From contig JADJSZ010000001.1 of NCBI GenBank assembly GCA_016711405.1, positions 173,383-237,382 on the forward strand: 64,000 bases of DNA. Direction: 5' to 3'. This document shows positions 24,690-33,978 of the stretch, piece by piece (position 1 is the stretch's first letter; the number at the start of each line of letters is the position of its first letter). Both the position numbers and the translations under genes were made by a program. The stretch is from Candidatus Hadersleviella danica (GTDB lineage: Bacteria; Chloroflexota; Anaerolineae; Promineifilales; Promineifilaceae). The notes beneath the pieces are model-generated. The model ran no database searches. It saw only the letters and a program-made list of their open reading frames with translations, and had not been told where the DNA came from.

Positions 24690-26156
24690 TTACTCGTTTT
24701 CCACCAACCCACGGCCGTTGGCCAAGCTATTGGGAGCCAACTGGAAGCCTGCATGGGAGCCACCCAACTGTGGATTGACAAACTCAGGCTCTATGACCAA
24801 CCCAGCGGGGTCGCCATAACTGGGCAAGCCATCGGGCCAAACGTTGTGGCTAATTTGCCATGCATCGGGGTTGCCAATGGTCAGGGCGCGGCCGTTGCGC
24901 CCTGCATAGATGATGTTGTTGGCCAGCACAATCCCCGAGGGGGCATCGTATAACAGGCTGGGAACCTCATCAATGGCCACGGCCGTGAACTGCGTATCTT
25001 TGATGACGTTGTGGGTGATGGTGATGTTGAGATAGGTGTTGCCTGCAAAGTTTGGGGCATAGGGGTAGTGCCAATAGTTAATCCCCGCCCCTGTGCCGAT
25101 AATAACATTGTTGCGGATGAGCAAATCTTCGGCGACGGGGTGGTCGGGTTGCGCTCCTTCGTTGGCAATGGTGATGCCGTTGGCGGGGTAGGGTCGGTCA
25201 CTGCGGTTGTAGGCGTTGGTGGTGCTATAGAGGTAGTTGTTCTCAAAACGGCCGTCGCGCACCTTGTCTATGTAGATATTCACGCTGAAGGCATCGAAAA
25301 CGGTGTTGTCCTCCACCACAAAGCCAATGGCGCGTAGGGCGATAATCCCCTCGCCCCACACGTTGTGGATGAGGTTGCCACGCATGACGATGTTGGTGCT
25401 GGGGGAGCCATCTTCACGGCCGTAACTGGCCAACGCCCCTGCCCATCCCCCTTGCGAATCGTAGGCGTTGTTTTCGTTTTCCAACACCGCCTCCCAAATG
25501 TGGTTGTAGGCAAAGGTGATATGGTCGCCGCCGCCGCCGATGGCGCGGGTTTGGGTGTGGTGGACGCGATTGTGCTGGATGGTGATGTATTCGCTTTCGT
25601 AGACGCTGATGCCACGGCCGCTCGAGTTCCGCACCTCGAATCCTTCCATGGTGAGATGGGCGGAGTGGCGCACCAGCAAAATGCTATCTGTGTGGTCTAG
25701 GTCTGCTCCCGTGCCATCTAAAATGGGCTGTTCGCCGGGGTAGGGGCGGATGAGAATTGGTTGCTCGGCCGTGCCTCGGGTGATAATCGTCTCTTGGGCG
25801 GCCGTGTACACCCCGCCACGCACGCAAATTGTCCCACCTGCGGCGGCTTGATGGGTGGCGTGGCTCAGCGAGTAAAACGGCCGTGCTTCGCTCCCGTCGC
25901 CTGTTTCATCGTGGCCCGTGGGGCTGGCGTAGATGGTTCCCCTCTGGGCATGGCTCGGCCCACGCCGAGGGGTGGGTGGGGGGGGGGGGGGCACGGCCGT
26001 GGGGGATGGGGTGGCTGTGGGGCTGGGGGTGGCTTGGCGGACGGCCGTAGGGGGTGAGGTGGGGCCGAGGTTAGGTGCTGGCGCGGCCGTGGCGCACGCT
26101 ACTCCGCTGGCCAACAGGCCGAACCCAACCCAAACCGCCATAAAACGAATACGCAT
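24690..26156 (-). CDS. Right-handed beta-helix lipoprotein (pectate-lyase-like)
   Basis: I choose the ATG at 26156, preceded by AAGGAGAT at proper spacing; the longer frame has no start signal. The signal ends at a lipobox-like VAC, then a Pro/Thr linker. The mature protein has an N-terminal DUF1565-like opening (GTIYASPTGHDETGDGS, GGTICVRGGVYTA) and ~12 helix coils of the type ITIQHNRVHHTQ, IVMRGNLIHNVWG, LLIRNNVIIGTGAG and ITITHNVIKDTQ, the right-handed parallel beta-helix (PF13229-like). Such proteins bind or cleave polysaccharides; no catalytic set is evident. Divergent from the surface peptidase, with a shared 271-bp promoter region. Confidence 0.87.
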   Translation of the reverse strand: MRIRFMAVWVGFGLLASGVACATAAPAPNLGPTSPPTAVRQATPSPTATPSPTAVPPPPPPTPRRGPSHAQRGTIYASPTGHDETGDGSEARPFYSLSHATHQAAAGGTICVRGGVYTAAQETIITRGTAEQPILIRPYPGEQPILDGTGADLDHTDSILLVRHSAHLTMEGFEVRNSSGRGISVYESEYITIQHNRVHHTQTRAIGGGGDHITFAYNHIWEAVLENENNAYDSQGGWAGALASYGREDGSPSTNIVMRGNLIHNVWGEGIIALRAIGFVVEDNTVFDAFSVNIYIDKVRDGRFENNYLYSTTNAYNRSDRPYPANGITIANEGAQPDHPVAEDLLIRNNVIIGTGAGINYWHYPYAPNFAGNTYLNITITHNVIKDTQFTAVAIDEVPSLLYDAPSGIVLANNIIYAGRNGRALTIGNPDAWQISHNVWPDGLPSYGDPAGLVIEPEFVNPQLGGSHAGFQLAPNSLANGRGLVENE

Positions 26157-26427
26157 AACTATCTCCTTGTGTTTGATTGCCCCAATTTTAACAAATGCTC
26201 CTTGTAAATGACCCCCTGAAGGGCAATGCTTAAGGCGATTCCCCAAATTTTTGGGAATGACCAAGGGGGCGATAGCAAAAAGGACTTGAATCTTCCCGCT
26301 TGTGCTGTGCGTTACTGCAAGAATAGGTGGGTAGGGTACAATGCCCCCAAATATAGATTGTTAAAATCTATGATTTCCTTAATTTTTTCTGTCCCACACC
26401 TTGCCATATTTGTCAGGAGGCTTCTCG
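26157..26427. promoter_or_regulatory. Divergent promoter region of two surface-protein genes
   Basis: AT-rich spacer with a small palindrome (ATTCCCCAAA and TTGGGAAT, 26238-26258) and the AGGAGG (26415-26420) of the right-hand gene. Unusually for this window it has no heptamer array. Confidence 0.5.
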
Positions 26428-29400
26428 ATGCGTGTACATTTACCTGTTAGTCCAAGTCGGTTCGGCCGTTTAGGGTCGGTGGTGGTTATTTATTTGGCCC
26501 TCATCGCTTTGGTATGGCTGAACTGGCCAGCCAGTTCCGTAGCCTCGGCCGCTATGCCTGTCAATCAATTATTCCACCCCGTGGTGCATAAAAATATGGC
26601 AGGCAACCACACCACCCTCACCATCCAAAACGAAACTTCTAGTCCGACCACGGCTTACGCTCATTTTTATCCGCTCATTGGTGGAAACCCTCTTTACGTC
26701 GAAGAGGTGAATTTGCCTCCTTATAGCGCTTATGTGGTGGATAGTGATGTCATTCCCGAATTGCCCAATAACACCTATACGGTTCTGATTACCAATGAAT
26801 TGGGTATCTCGCTCAGTAGTGTGGCGGTGACGTTGGGGAACCTCGGCCGTGGAGGAGCCTATAGTGGTATAGACCAAAGCCAAATCGCCTCCAACCTATT
26901 TGTTTGGCCCCTCTTTAAAAACGGGCTTGATAGCTCGCTCATCGTGCAAAATACCGTCGCTTCAACCAACACCATCGACTTTACTTTCACGGGGTTGGAT
27001 GGCGTTGTTGTTTACACCCAAACTATCAACCTCAATCCTTTTCAGCAGTTTGTGTTTCACGTCAACAGCAACATCAACATTCCGCCCACCTTTGTGGGGC
27101 ATGTCAATATCATTTGCCCAACAAGGTTCAGTCGCAGGTTGCTCAAATTAGTAGACAGTAGCACGGGTGAGGTGACTTACAAAGGGAAAATGGAGGAGGC
27201 TTTTTCGGTTAGCTACGGTTATTTCCCCCGCATCGCCAACAATTACGATCGCGATGCTTTCTACACCTACACCACCAAATTGGTGCTAATCAATACCGAT
27301 ACAGCCTCCGCTCTGGTAGATGTTCATTACAGCGATGATGCTGGTGATGTGTTGATAGACTCCATCCCCATTGTCGCGCAAGGAATGGTTATCACCACTC
27401 CTCCCGTGGGGGTTGACGATTCAACGTATTATGGCGGCCGTTTCTTGGCCTCTCAACCCATTTATTTTACCGATTTGCACATGGCCGATGCCCAACCCGA
27501 CCGTACCTACCTCTCCTACGAATCCCCTCGCGCCCTCATTCATGGCCTTCCCACTCTGCACAAAACAGATGGCTTGTTCAGCCTTATTCACCTGCAACAC
27601 ATTGATGCCACTATCCCTAACCCCGAATTGGTTAACCTCGATTTCTACGATTTGAGTGGCAATTTCATCCTCTCCACCACAGTTACCCTATTCGATTTTG
27701 GGGTCAGAGAGACGATTGATTTACGCGACCTCCCTTTGCCAAACAATTACTCGGGGCAGGCTGTGGTCACGGCCGTTAGTGCCCAAATCGGCGTGGTGGT
27801 AGATACCATGCAACAACCCCTGCCCACCTGCTATGCCACGGCCGATGGAGGGCAAACCGTCTACAATGATGTCCAAGATGCCATTTTTGAAGCATCCAGT
27901 CTGGGAACCAACGAAGTGCGGGTCGCAGGCTATTGCTACGGCACGGATTTATGGGATGACGTTGAACTTAGCCATATTTATATCAATAGCCCTATGACAG
28001 TGCGCGGCGGTTATCGGCCGAATAACTGGCAAGAATCGGACCCCGTACTGTTTCCCACCATTTTGGATGCGGAAGCAAGGGGCTATGTCGTCCAAATAGA
28101 TAGCCCCGCCAATCATGTCATTCTCGAAAACCTTGTCCTGATTAATGGTGCGGCCACCGATGGGGCAGGTATCTGGGCGAACCTACCCAGCGGCCAACTG
28201 ACCCTCCAGAATATCAAACTTATTAACAATGTCGCCACCAACCAAGGTGGTGGACTATATATTGAAACAGGTACAACAGTTTCGGCGACCCAATTGCTCT
28301 TAGATAACAATGAGGCAGTTATGCTTGGCGGTGGGATTGCGCATAGAGGCACGGCCATGTGGCTCAGCCGCTCGGCCGTCATCAATAATGGAGCAGGTGC
28401 AGGTGGTGGGGGTGGCATTCACAGCATCTCCGTACTGACCCTTACCAACAGCACCCTAAGCGGGAATCAAGGTGTTGGGAGTAATGGTGGTGGGATTGCT
28501 TTTGGGGGTGGTGGAGTAGGTTATCTCTCCAACAACACCATTGCCCAGAACACGGCCGCTGGTTCAGGTGGCATCGAATCAGGTGGAGGGACGATTTACC
28601 TCTACAACAACATCATTGCGGGTAACAATGCGAGTTCTAGTGCTGATTGTGGCGGCACATTCCAAAGCCAAGGGTACAACATCATCCAATCCATTGGGGG
28701 ATGCACAATAACAGGGGATAGCACAGGGAACATCATCGGGGACCCCGAGTTGGAACCCCTGCAGAACAACGGGGGCCGAACCCTGACGCACGCCCTGCAA
28801 CCAACCAGCCCAGCCATAGACGGTGGGGGCTCCACCTGTCCCGAACGCGACCAACGCGGCAAAGCGCGCACCGACGGACTGTGCGACATCGGCGCCTTCG
28901 AAGCAGGGAACGGCACTCGCGGCGCGGCCGAACCCCTCGATGCAGGCGTGCCCCTGACCAGCACGGCCGTCAACATCCGCGACCGCAACTGGTTCATCAT
29001 CCCCGTCGAAAGCGCAGGCGCCACCATCTCCCTCACCCTCACCAGCGACGTCGCCTACGACATGTACCTCTTCGCCCCCACCATCGACGAAGAAACAGGC
29101 CAAATCAAAGACCTCGGCCAAATCGCCAATTTAGGCCAAATGGGCAACCTCGGCCAAATGGGCAACCTTGGCCAGATGGGCAACCTCGGCCAGATGGGCA
29201 ACCTTGGAAACCTAACCGACTTAGGTCAGATGGGCAACCTCGGCCAGATGGGCAACCTCGGCCAAATGGGCAACCTTGGCCAGATGGGCAACCTCGGCCA
29301 GATGGGCAACCTCGGCCAAATGGGCAACCTCGGCCAAATGGGCAACCTTGGAACCCTCGTCTGGCTCGCCCCCTCAGGCACCATCTTTGGCAACCAAATC

Positions 29401-29871
29401 TACTACAACGTCCACGAACTAGCAGGCAACTACTACCTTGGCGTCATCCCCCGCGAACTCGAATCCTTAGGCGAACCCTTCAACCTCGACCTCGAGATAA
29501 TCCCCCCCGACGAACCCCAACCCATCATCACCGAGGTACTCAGCTACACCTTTCCCACCCCCGCCACCAACAATAGCGTCAAAACCATCATCTTGGTCAA
29601 CTCGGGGCGCATCAACCAGTTTTACGGGGTCAACGCCTACACCACCAGCGGCCTCTCCGCCAAACTAACCAACTTCCGCAACCAAAGTAGCGTCGTCGGC
29701 ACCATCATCGACCTCAACAACTACTCCCAAATCGTGGACGCGTATGCCCTGTGGGACAGCCAAACCAACAACCCCAAGCGGCCAACTACGTCGCCCACCT
29801 CATCAAAACCTGCTTTACGACACCCTGCCCGCCTACCCCAACCTCGAGTACATCGTCATCGTCGGCGATGA
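26428..29871 (+). CDS. Giant surface protein, N-terminal and beta-helix part of a C25-type peptidase gene
   Basis: The ATG at 26428 follows AGGAGG with a 7-nt spacer. A signal/membrane segment (VVVIYLALIALVWLNW) is followed by beta-sandwich-like repeats (HTTLTIQNETSSPTT, SLIVQNTVASTN), then at ~480-830 a right-handed beta-helix with GGGIAHRG, GGGGGIHS, NSTLSGNQ and the AIDGGGSTCPERDQRG motif of choice-of-anchor-Q proteins, a prepeptidase-like beta-sandwich (RDRNWFIIPVESAG), and an array of GQMGNL hexapeptides inserted in it. The frame breaks near 29772 and 29810 into the peptidase domain, so the frame to 29871 ends in nonsense (KRPTTSPTSS). The gene continues to about 31692. Confidence 0.82.
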   Translation: MRVHLPVSPSRFGRLGSVVVIYLALIALVWLNWPASSVASAAMPVNQLFHPVVHKNMAGNHTTLTIQNETSSPTTAYAHFYPLIGGNPLYVEEVNLPPYSAYVVDSDVIPELPNNTYTVLITNELGISLSSVAVTLGNLGRGGAYSGIDQSQIASNLFVWPLFKNGLDSSLIVQNTVASTNTIDFTFTGLDGVVVYTQTINLNPFQQFVFHVNSNINIPPTFVGHVNIICPTRFSRRLLKLVDSSTGEVTYKGKMEEAFSVSYGYFPRIANNYDRDAFYTYTTKLVLINTDTASALVDVHYSDDAGDVLIDSIPIVAQGMVITTPPVGVDDSTYYGGRFLASQPIYFTDLHMADAQPDRTYLSYESPRALIHGLPTLHKTDGLFSLIHLQHIDATIPNPELVNLDFYDLSGNFILSTTVTLFDFGVRETIDLRDLPLPNNYSGQAVVTAVSAQIGVVVDTMQQPLPTCYATADGGQTVYNDVQDAIFEASSLGTNEVRVAGYCYGTDLWDDVELSHIYINSPMTVRGGYRPNNWQESDPVLFPTILDAEARGYVVQIDSPANHVILENLVLINGAATDGAGIWANLPSGQLTLQNIKLINNVATNQGGGLYIETGTTVSATQLLLDNNEAVMLGGGIAHRGTAMWLSRSAVINNGAGAGGGGGIHSISVLTLTNSTLSGNQGVGSNGGGIAFGGGGVGYLSNNTIAQNTAAGSGGIESGGGTIYLYNNIIAGNNASSSADCGGTFQSQGYNIIQSIGGCTITGDSTGNIIGDPELEPLQNNGGRTLTHALQPTSPAIDGGGSTCPERDQRGKARTDGLCDIGAFEAGNGTRGAAEPLDAGVPLTSTAVNIRDRNWFIIPVESAGATISLTLTSDVAYDMYLFAPTIDEETGQIKDLGQIANLGQMGNLGQMGNLGQMGNLGQMGNLGNLTDLGQMGNLGQMGNLGQMGNLGQMGNLGQMGNLGQMGNLGQMGNLGTLVWLAPSGTIFGNQIYYNVHELAGNYYLGVIPRELESLGEPFNLDLEIIPPDEPQPIITEVLSYTFPTPATNNSVKTIILVNSGRINQFYGVNAYTTSGLSAKLTNFRNQSSVVGTIIDLNNYSQIVDAYALWDSQTNNPKRPTTSPTSSKPALRHPARLPQPRVHRHRRR
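29110..29355 (+). repeat. 18-bp tandem repeat encoding GQMGNL hexapeptides
   Basis: I count eleven exact GQMGNL units plus two variants (GQIANL, GNLTDL) in the surface peptidase. Units differ by synonymous changes (CAG/CAA, CTC/CTT), so the array is translated and of some age rather than a recent slip. The L-G-x-x-G-x period recalls left-handed beta-helix hexapeptides. Confidence 0.92.
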
Positions 29872-30739
29872 CCGCATCATCCCCCATCGCCGCCTGCGCG
29901 ACGAAGCACTGGTGGCCAACGAACGGACTTACGCGGCCGATGTGGCCACCCACGTCCAGCTCAACGCCGCCTTCCGCTACCGCTACATCCTCAGCGACGA
30001 CTACTATGCAGGCGTTCTGCCCCAACCATTTAAGGGGCGCGAACTCTACCTGCCCCAATACGGCCTCGGCCGCCTCATCGAAACCCCCGCCGACATGATT
30101 GTCACCCTCGACAGCTTCTTGGCGGGTAACAGCTTTGTGGCCAACGATGCCCTCGTCACAGGCTACGATTTTGTGATAGACGAGGCCGAAGCGATTCGCG
30201 ACAGCCTGACCAGCTACGGTGTCAGCGTCGACGACAGCCTCATCAACAACGACTGGGTCGACACCGACTACAACGCCCTCATCGCCCAGCTCACCTCAGG
30301 GCCAGCGCTCGTCTCGCTCAACTCCCACTTCACCCACTACAGCTTCTTCCCCAACACCCCCGATTTGCCCAACATCCCCTTCGTCTATGCCGATGCGGTG
30401 GCGGGGCAGGGGCTAGATTACAGCAACAGCTTCATCTTCACTGTTGGGTGCCACTCGGGGTTGAACGTGGACGATGCCAATGCCCCCACCGCCCAGCAAG
30501 GGGCTGACTGGGCGCAGAGCTATCTCCAGCAAGGGGCGATGTTCATGGGCAACACGGGCTACGGCTACGGCGATAGCGACCTGATTGCCTACTCCGAACG
30601 GTTAATGGTCACCTTTGTGGACGAGTTGGGGCACACCCCGAAATCGGCCTCGCCCTGCGCAAGGCCAAGCAGGAGTACTACACCAGCACGGCCGCAGGCA
30701 CCTTCAGCAACTACGACGAAAAAGTGCTGGCCATCATGA
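29744..30739 (+). CDS. C25 (gingipain-like) cysteine peptidase domain of the giant surface protein
   Basis: In this frame the sequence reads NLLYDTLPAYPNLEYIVIVGDD, GRELYLPQYGLGRLIETPADM, then the catalytic histidine in SLNSHFTHYSF (codon 30326-30328) and catalytic cysteine in TVGCHSGLNVDD (codon 30449-30451), followed by QQGAMFMGNTGYGYGD. This His...Gly-Cys-His arrangement is the caspase-like fold of family C25. It is continuous with the upstream frame after two indels (near 29772 and 29810) and breaks again near 30637. The 'start' at 29744 is not a real start. Extracellular proteolysis is inferred. Confidence 0.8.
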   Translation: MPCGTAKPTTPSGQLRRPPHQNLLYDTLPAYPNLEYIVIVGDDRIIPHRRLRDEALVANERTYAADVATHVQLNAAFRYRYILSDDYYAGVLPQPFKGRELYLPQYGLGRLIETPADMIVTLDSFLAGNSFVANDALVTGYDFVIDEAEAIRDSLTSYGVSVDDSLINNDWVDTDYNALIAQLTSGPALVSLNSHFTHYSFFPNTPDLPNIPFVYADAVAGQGLDYSNSFIFTVGCHSGLNVDDANAPTAQQGADWAQSYLQQGAMFMGNTGYGYGDSDLIAYSERLMVTFVDELGHTPKSASPCARPSRSTTPARPQAPSATTTKKCWPS

Positions 30740-31692
30740 CCCTGTACGGCCTGCCCATGCAACGCATCACCATGCCCAACCCACCGCTGTGTAGCGGAGC
30801 CACGGCTCAACCTAAACCTAGCCAGCCCCGCGCCCCCCAAGCGACGAGCATCACCCCCTACCACCTGACCTTTGGCTATGAAGAAAACCAAGAGGCGCGG
30901 GGGACGTATGTCACCGTCACAGGGCAAAACGGGCAGGTGTTGGCCACAGGCGGCCGTCCAATCCTGCCTTTACACACCACCGCGATAGCCAGTCCCGACA
31001 ACGGCTTGGTGCATGGCGTGCTCCTCTTGGGCGGCACCTTCAGCGATTGGCTCGACTTCGACCCCGTCGTCACCAGCGTTATTTCCGAAGAGAACACCCT
31101 CATTGAAGAGAACAGCTACCCCTTCCCCAACTGGTATCCCAGCAGTGTGGCCAGCAACAACCATTTGGTGACGGTGCAAGGGGAGTTGCTCCAGCGCTTG
31201 GTGGTCGTGCCCGCCCAGTTTTTTGGCCACCAATGTGGAGGAGGATGCGGCCACCGTGGGGGTTCTGCGGCGGTACAACTCAATGCAATTAGAGGTGTAC
31301 AGCACGCCGTTTGAGGAGACGGACTTTATTGCGCCGCAGATTTTCCGCACCTCGGCCACCCTGACGGGCAATGTGCTTGAGTTTGAGGTGGAGGTGGCGG
31401 ATGAGACGAGCGGGGTGGAGCGGGTGGTGATTCTGTATCGGGGTCAGGGCCAGCGCAGTTGGTCGCGGGCGGAGCTGGGCGCGGCCGATATTGATGATTT
31501 GGCGCGGGGAGTGTGATTGCGCCGTTTGGGGTGGTGGAGTATTTTGTGCAGGCGGTGGATGCATCGGGCAATGTGGCCTTGGCCACGGAGAGTGGTGCGC
31601 CGTTTGGGGTGGATGGTGGTGCGGCTCCCGCCACCATTTTTGCCTTGCTCCTCTGTGATACGCCCGTAGGGGGGAAGGGAGGGGGAAAGTAG
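30724..31692 (+). CDS. C-terminal part of the giant C25 peptidase (further frame breaks)
   Basis: The reading continues upstream of 30724 as PEIGLALRKAKQEYY from about 30640, then EKVLAIMTLYGLP, LTFGYEENQEARGTYVTVTG and a VHGVLLLGGTFSDW sandwich domain. A T-run near 31215 shifts the frame to ATNVEEDAATVGVLRRYNSM, and another break near 31505 gives SVIAPFGVVEYFVQAVDASG with a stop at 31690-31692. A Ig-like domain (FEVEVADETSGVERVVILYR) ends the protein. All pieces together are one gene of ~1750 codons from 26428, disrupted by at least five single-base indels that I think are sequence errors. Confidence 0.68.
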
Positions 31693-31707
31693 ACCCCCCC
31701 CCCATGC

Positions 31708-31761
31708 AAAGGTGGGGAAATGGTGAAAGGGGTGTACGTACCTTCTTTTTTCCCCACCTTT
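31708..31761. terminator. Terminator-like inverted repeat between convergent genes
   Basis: AAAGGTGGGGAAA pairs with TTTCCCCACCTTT across a 28-base centre, between the C25 gene and the CPBP gene. Confidence 0.65.
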
Positions 31762-31776
31762 CACCCCTATTTTACT

Positions 31777-32688
31777 TTATTCTCCCTTTACTTTCCACCA
31801 TTGCGGCCGCAGGAGTAAGACAACGGCCGCCAACCCAAAGCCCATTGCCCCGATAAAACCGGGCACAAGTGGCCCTAGCAAGGTCGAAGGTTCGCCTTGT
31901 ACCCAGAAGACGGTAATGCCTGCCAGCCCATTGACCACCGCATGGCCAATGACGGCTGGCCACACACTACCCCCTCGCGCCACAGCCCACCCCCAAAACG
32001 TACTCAGCCCAAAGGTCATCCAACACATCATGGCGATGCCAGACCACGGTGCGCCGGGATATTCCAACCCGTAGTTGTGCCCCATGGCAATGAGGGGCGC
32101 GTGCCACAACCCCCAAATGATCCCCATCAGCACCATGGCGGGGCGCACGCCCAACGGCATGAGCTTTTGTTGCAGGTAAGCCCGCCAGCCGAACTCTTCC
32201 CCAAAGGTGAAGATGCTGTTGATGAGTAACCCTAAGGTGAGGGCGCTAAACCCTTGGGCAAGAACGATGACCAGTGGTGGTACTTCGGCCGTTTCGGGGG
32301 CTTGGCTAATCAACACCTCCATAATGGCCGTCATTTCAGGGTCAAAGTATTGTGGATAGAGCGCAAAGAAGAGTGCCCCACCGACCAGTAGAAGCACGGC
32401 CGAGCCAGCCCAAGCGATGAGCCAATACTTCCATCCTTGCCGAAAATTAGCCGTCAATTGCAAATCTTGCCACCCTTCCCCTGTCACCCAGCGGGTGAAA
32501 AGGTGGGCAAGGGTGGGGGCGGGCATGTAGAGCACGGCCGCCAACACCGTATAGCTATTCAGAAACCCAAACCACACTGTCGCATTGGCCAACCCTCCCA
32601 GCGCATACATGGCCACCGCCACCAGATAAGCCCAGCCAAAAGCCACGGCTAAAAAGATACCAATTCGTTTTGTTTCTAACCTGTCCAT
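31777..32688 (-). CDS. CPBP-family intramembrane metalloprotease
   Basis: The start at 32688 (MDRLETKRIG) is preceded by GGAGAGG at 5 nt. The ~303-residue polytopic protein carries the CPBP/Abi signature: EEFGWRAYLQQKL (EE-x3-R), GIIWGLWHAPLIAMG with the first histidine and VIGHAVVNGL with the second. Members cleave prenylated or other membrane proteins, or act in bacteriocin self-immunity. It lies downstream of an SdpR-SdpI pair in the same direction (90 bp gap), so an immunity or maturation role is plausible. Confidence 0.88.
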   Translation of the reverse strand: MDRLETKRIGIFLAVAFGWAYLVAVAMYALGGLANATVWFGFLNSYTVLAAVLYMPAPTLAHLFTRWVTGEGWQDLQLTANFRQGWKYWLIAWAGSAVLLLVGGALFFALYPQYFDPEMTAIMEVLISQAPETAEVPPLVIVLAQGFSALTLGLLINSIFTFGEEFGWRAYLQQKLMPLGVRPAMVLMGIIWGLWHAPLIAMGHNYGLEYPGAPWSGIAMMCWMTFGLSTFWGWAVARGGSVWPAVIGHAVVNGLAGITVFWVQGEPSTLLGPLVPGFIGAMGFGLAAVVLLLRPQWWKVKGE

Positions 32689-32777
32689 CTTACCTCTCCA
32701 CAGCACGTCTTAGTTAGTATCGCCATGGGGCGTGGGGGGGGCCCGGCCAGCAGTTCGTCGAAACGAACCACTAGCCA

Positions 32778-33457
32778 CTAACCACTATTCTCACTCGCCT
32801 TCATCTCTGTATCGTTTTTCCACACCCAGTATGAATACCCAAATAGGGCGACCAGCATGATGACAATGCCACCAATCAGGATGTAGAAAGTGAGCCACGG
32901 CCACGCCACGGTGGCCATCATGCCCAAGCCCAAAGCCATGAACAGCTTGCCGCCCAAGCGGTGTGTCTTATTCCACGATTGTTCGCTGGCCAATGTCCAC
33001 GGGGTGCGGATGCCGAACATGTAGTTGCGCCGAATTTTGCCCATATAGTTGCCCATCACCACAAACAAACCGCCGATGATGAGGGGGATGTAAAAGCCAA
33101 CTTCGACAGGGTAGCCAAGGGCGTTGGCCACGGCCACGATATAGACGATGCTCATAACCACCAACGTGCCGCCCCATGTCACCTTGTATGCTTTGGCCGA
33201 TTGGGCGATGTTGACCCGATTGGGGTCAATATAGGGCATGCCGCCAACAAAATGGAGATACCTCCGATGATGAGTGGCATCATCAGCAACCCCTCAAACT
33301 TGCTCCCATATCGGTCGGCGGTTCCATCTACACCCCAATGCACAGGAATAAGGGTTCCTGCGGGGATTTGCCCCCACGCCCACGCCCCGATGAGGAGCAT
33401 GAAAAGCACGGCCGCTCCACTCCAATACCACATGGTGCGAAATTCATTGTTCTTCAT
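32778..33457 (-). CDS. SdpI-like immunity/membrane protein (frame break near 33240)
   Basis: Two overlapping frames make one protein. The first (from ATG 33457, GGAG 8 nt upstream) has a membrane helix and the DUF1648 motif IPVHWGVDGTADRYG. The second (33239 down to 32778) carries the SdpI domain with KIRRNYMFGIRTPWTLAS and WNKTHRLGGKLF and three more helices. One base change near 33240 joins GGISIL to MPYIDPNRVN. In Bacillus, SdpI protects against the SdpC toxin and sequesters SdpR. It overlaps the end of the ArsR-type gene by 14 nt, so the two are translationally coupled. Confidence 0.84.
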
Positions 33458-33749
33458 GGCGAACTCCATTGTTTGGTTCATCAACTAAATTAATCTGAAA
33501 CATCTGCATCATCGCCAGCATCGCCTCTTCTAAAACAGAAACGTTGAGCTGGTAGATGATGTTATTCCCCTGTTTGTTGCCGCTTATCAAATCCGCTTCG
33601 CGCAGGATGGCAAAGTGGCGCGATAAAGTCGGCTTGCTGTGTGGGAAATGGTCGGCAATATCCCCGGCGTTCATGTTTTGCTCGCGCAGGAGTTGCAAAA
33701 TTTTGCGCCGCGTCGGGTCGGCGAGGGCTTTGTAAACGAGGCTGGCCAT
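33444..33749 (-). CDS. SdpR-like ArsR-family repressor
   Basis: I prefer the ATG at 33749 (MASLVYKALADPTRRKILQL), which matches the N-terminus of SdpR-like proteins; an in-frame ATG at 33788 is also possible. The winged helix has LLREQNMNAGDIADHF and SKPTLSRHFAILREADLISG, and no metal-binding cysteines are present, so this is not a metal sensor. It heads the sdpI-CPBP operon. A perfect inverted repeat in its promoter supports autorepression. Confidence 0.9.
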   Translation of the reverse strand: MASLVYKALADPTRRKILQLLREQNMNAGDIADHFPHSKPTLSRHFAILREADLISGNKQGNNIIYQLNVSVLEEAMLAMMQMFQINLVDEPNNGVRHEEQ

Positions 33750-33808
33750 ATCGTTTGTCCTTGGGTTGTGTGGTGGGTCATCGGTCATCCGTTTGCCCCT
33801 TTCGCTAA

Positions 33809-33824
33809 TTAGCTAAACAGCTAA
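33809..33824 (-). promoter_or_regulatory. Predicted operator of the SdpR-like repressor
   Basis: TTAGCT, four bases, AGCTAA is a perfect inverted repeat about 60 nt upstream of the repressor start, within the likely promoter (a TTGTTA hexamer lies on the minus strand just upstream). Confidence 0.6.
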
Positions 33825-33904
33825 ATGAATTAACAAAATAATAGGCCGTTTGCACGGCCGTGTCAATGACAGAAAAATGACAAAAAGTAACAAAAGAGGA
33901 GTAG

Positions 33905-33978
33905 AAAGTGCTGAGTGCTGAGTGCTGAGTTAAAAGTACAGCCTATTTTCAACTCAGGACTCAGCACCCAGCACTCCC
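33905..33978. repeat. Head-to-head heptamer array (GTGCTGA family)
   Basis: AGTGCTG/AGTGCTG units face ACTCAGC/CCCAGCACT units. The last codons and the stop of the FAD oxidoreductase gene lie inside the right arm. Confidence 0.85.

Noticed and set aside
29110..29355. Hexapeptide array as an assembly artefact
   Set aside because: Units carry synonymous differences and two distinct variants, which a collapsed or slipped assembly would not create.
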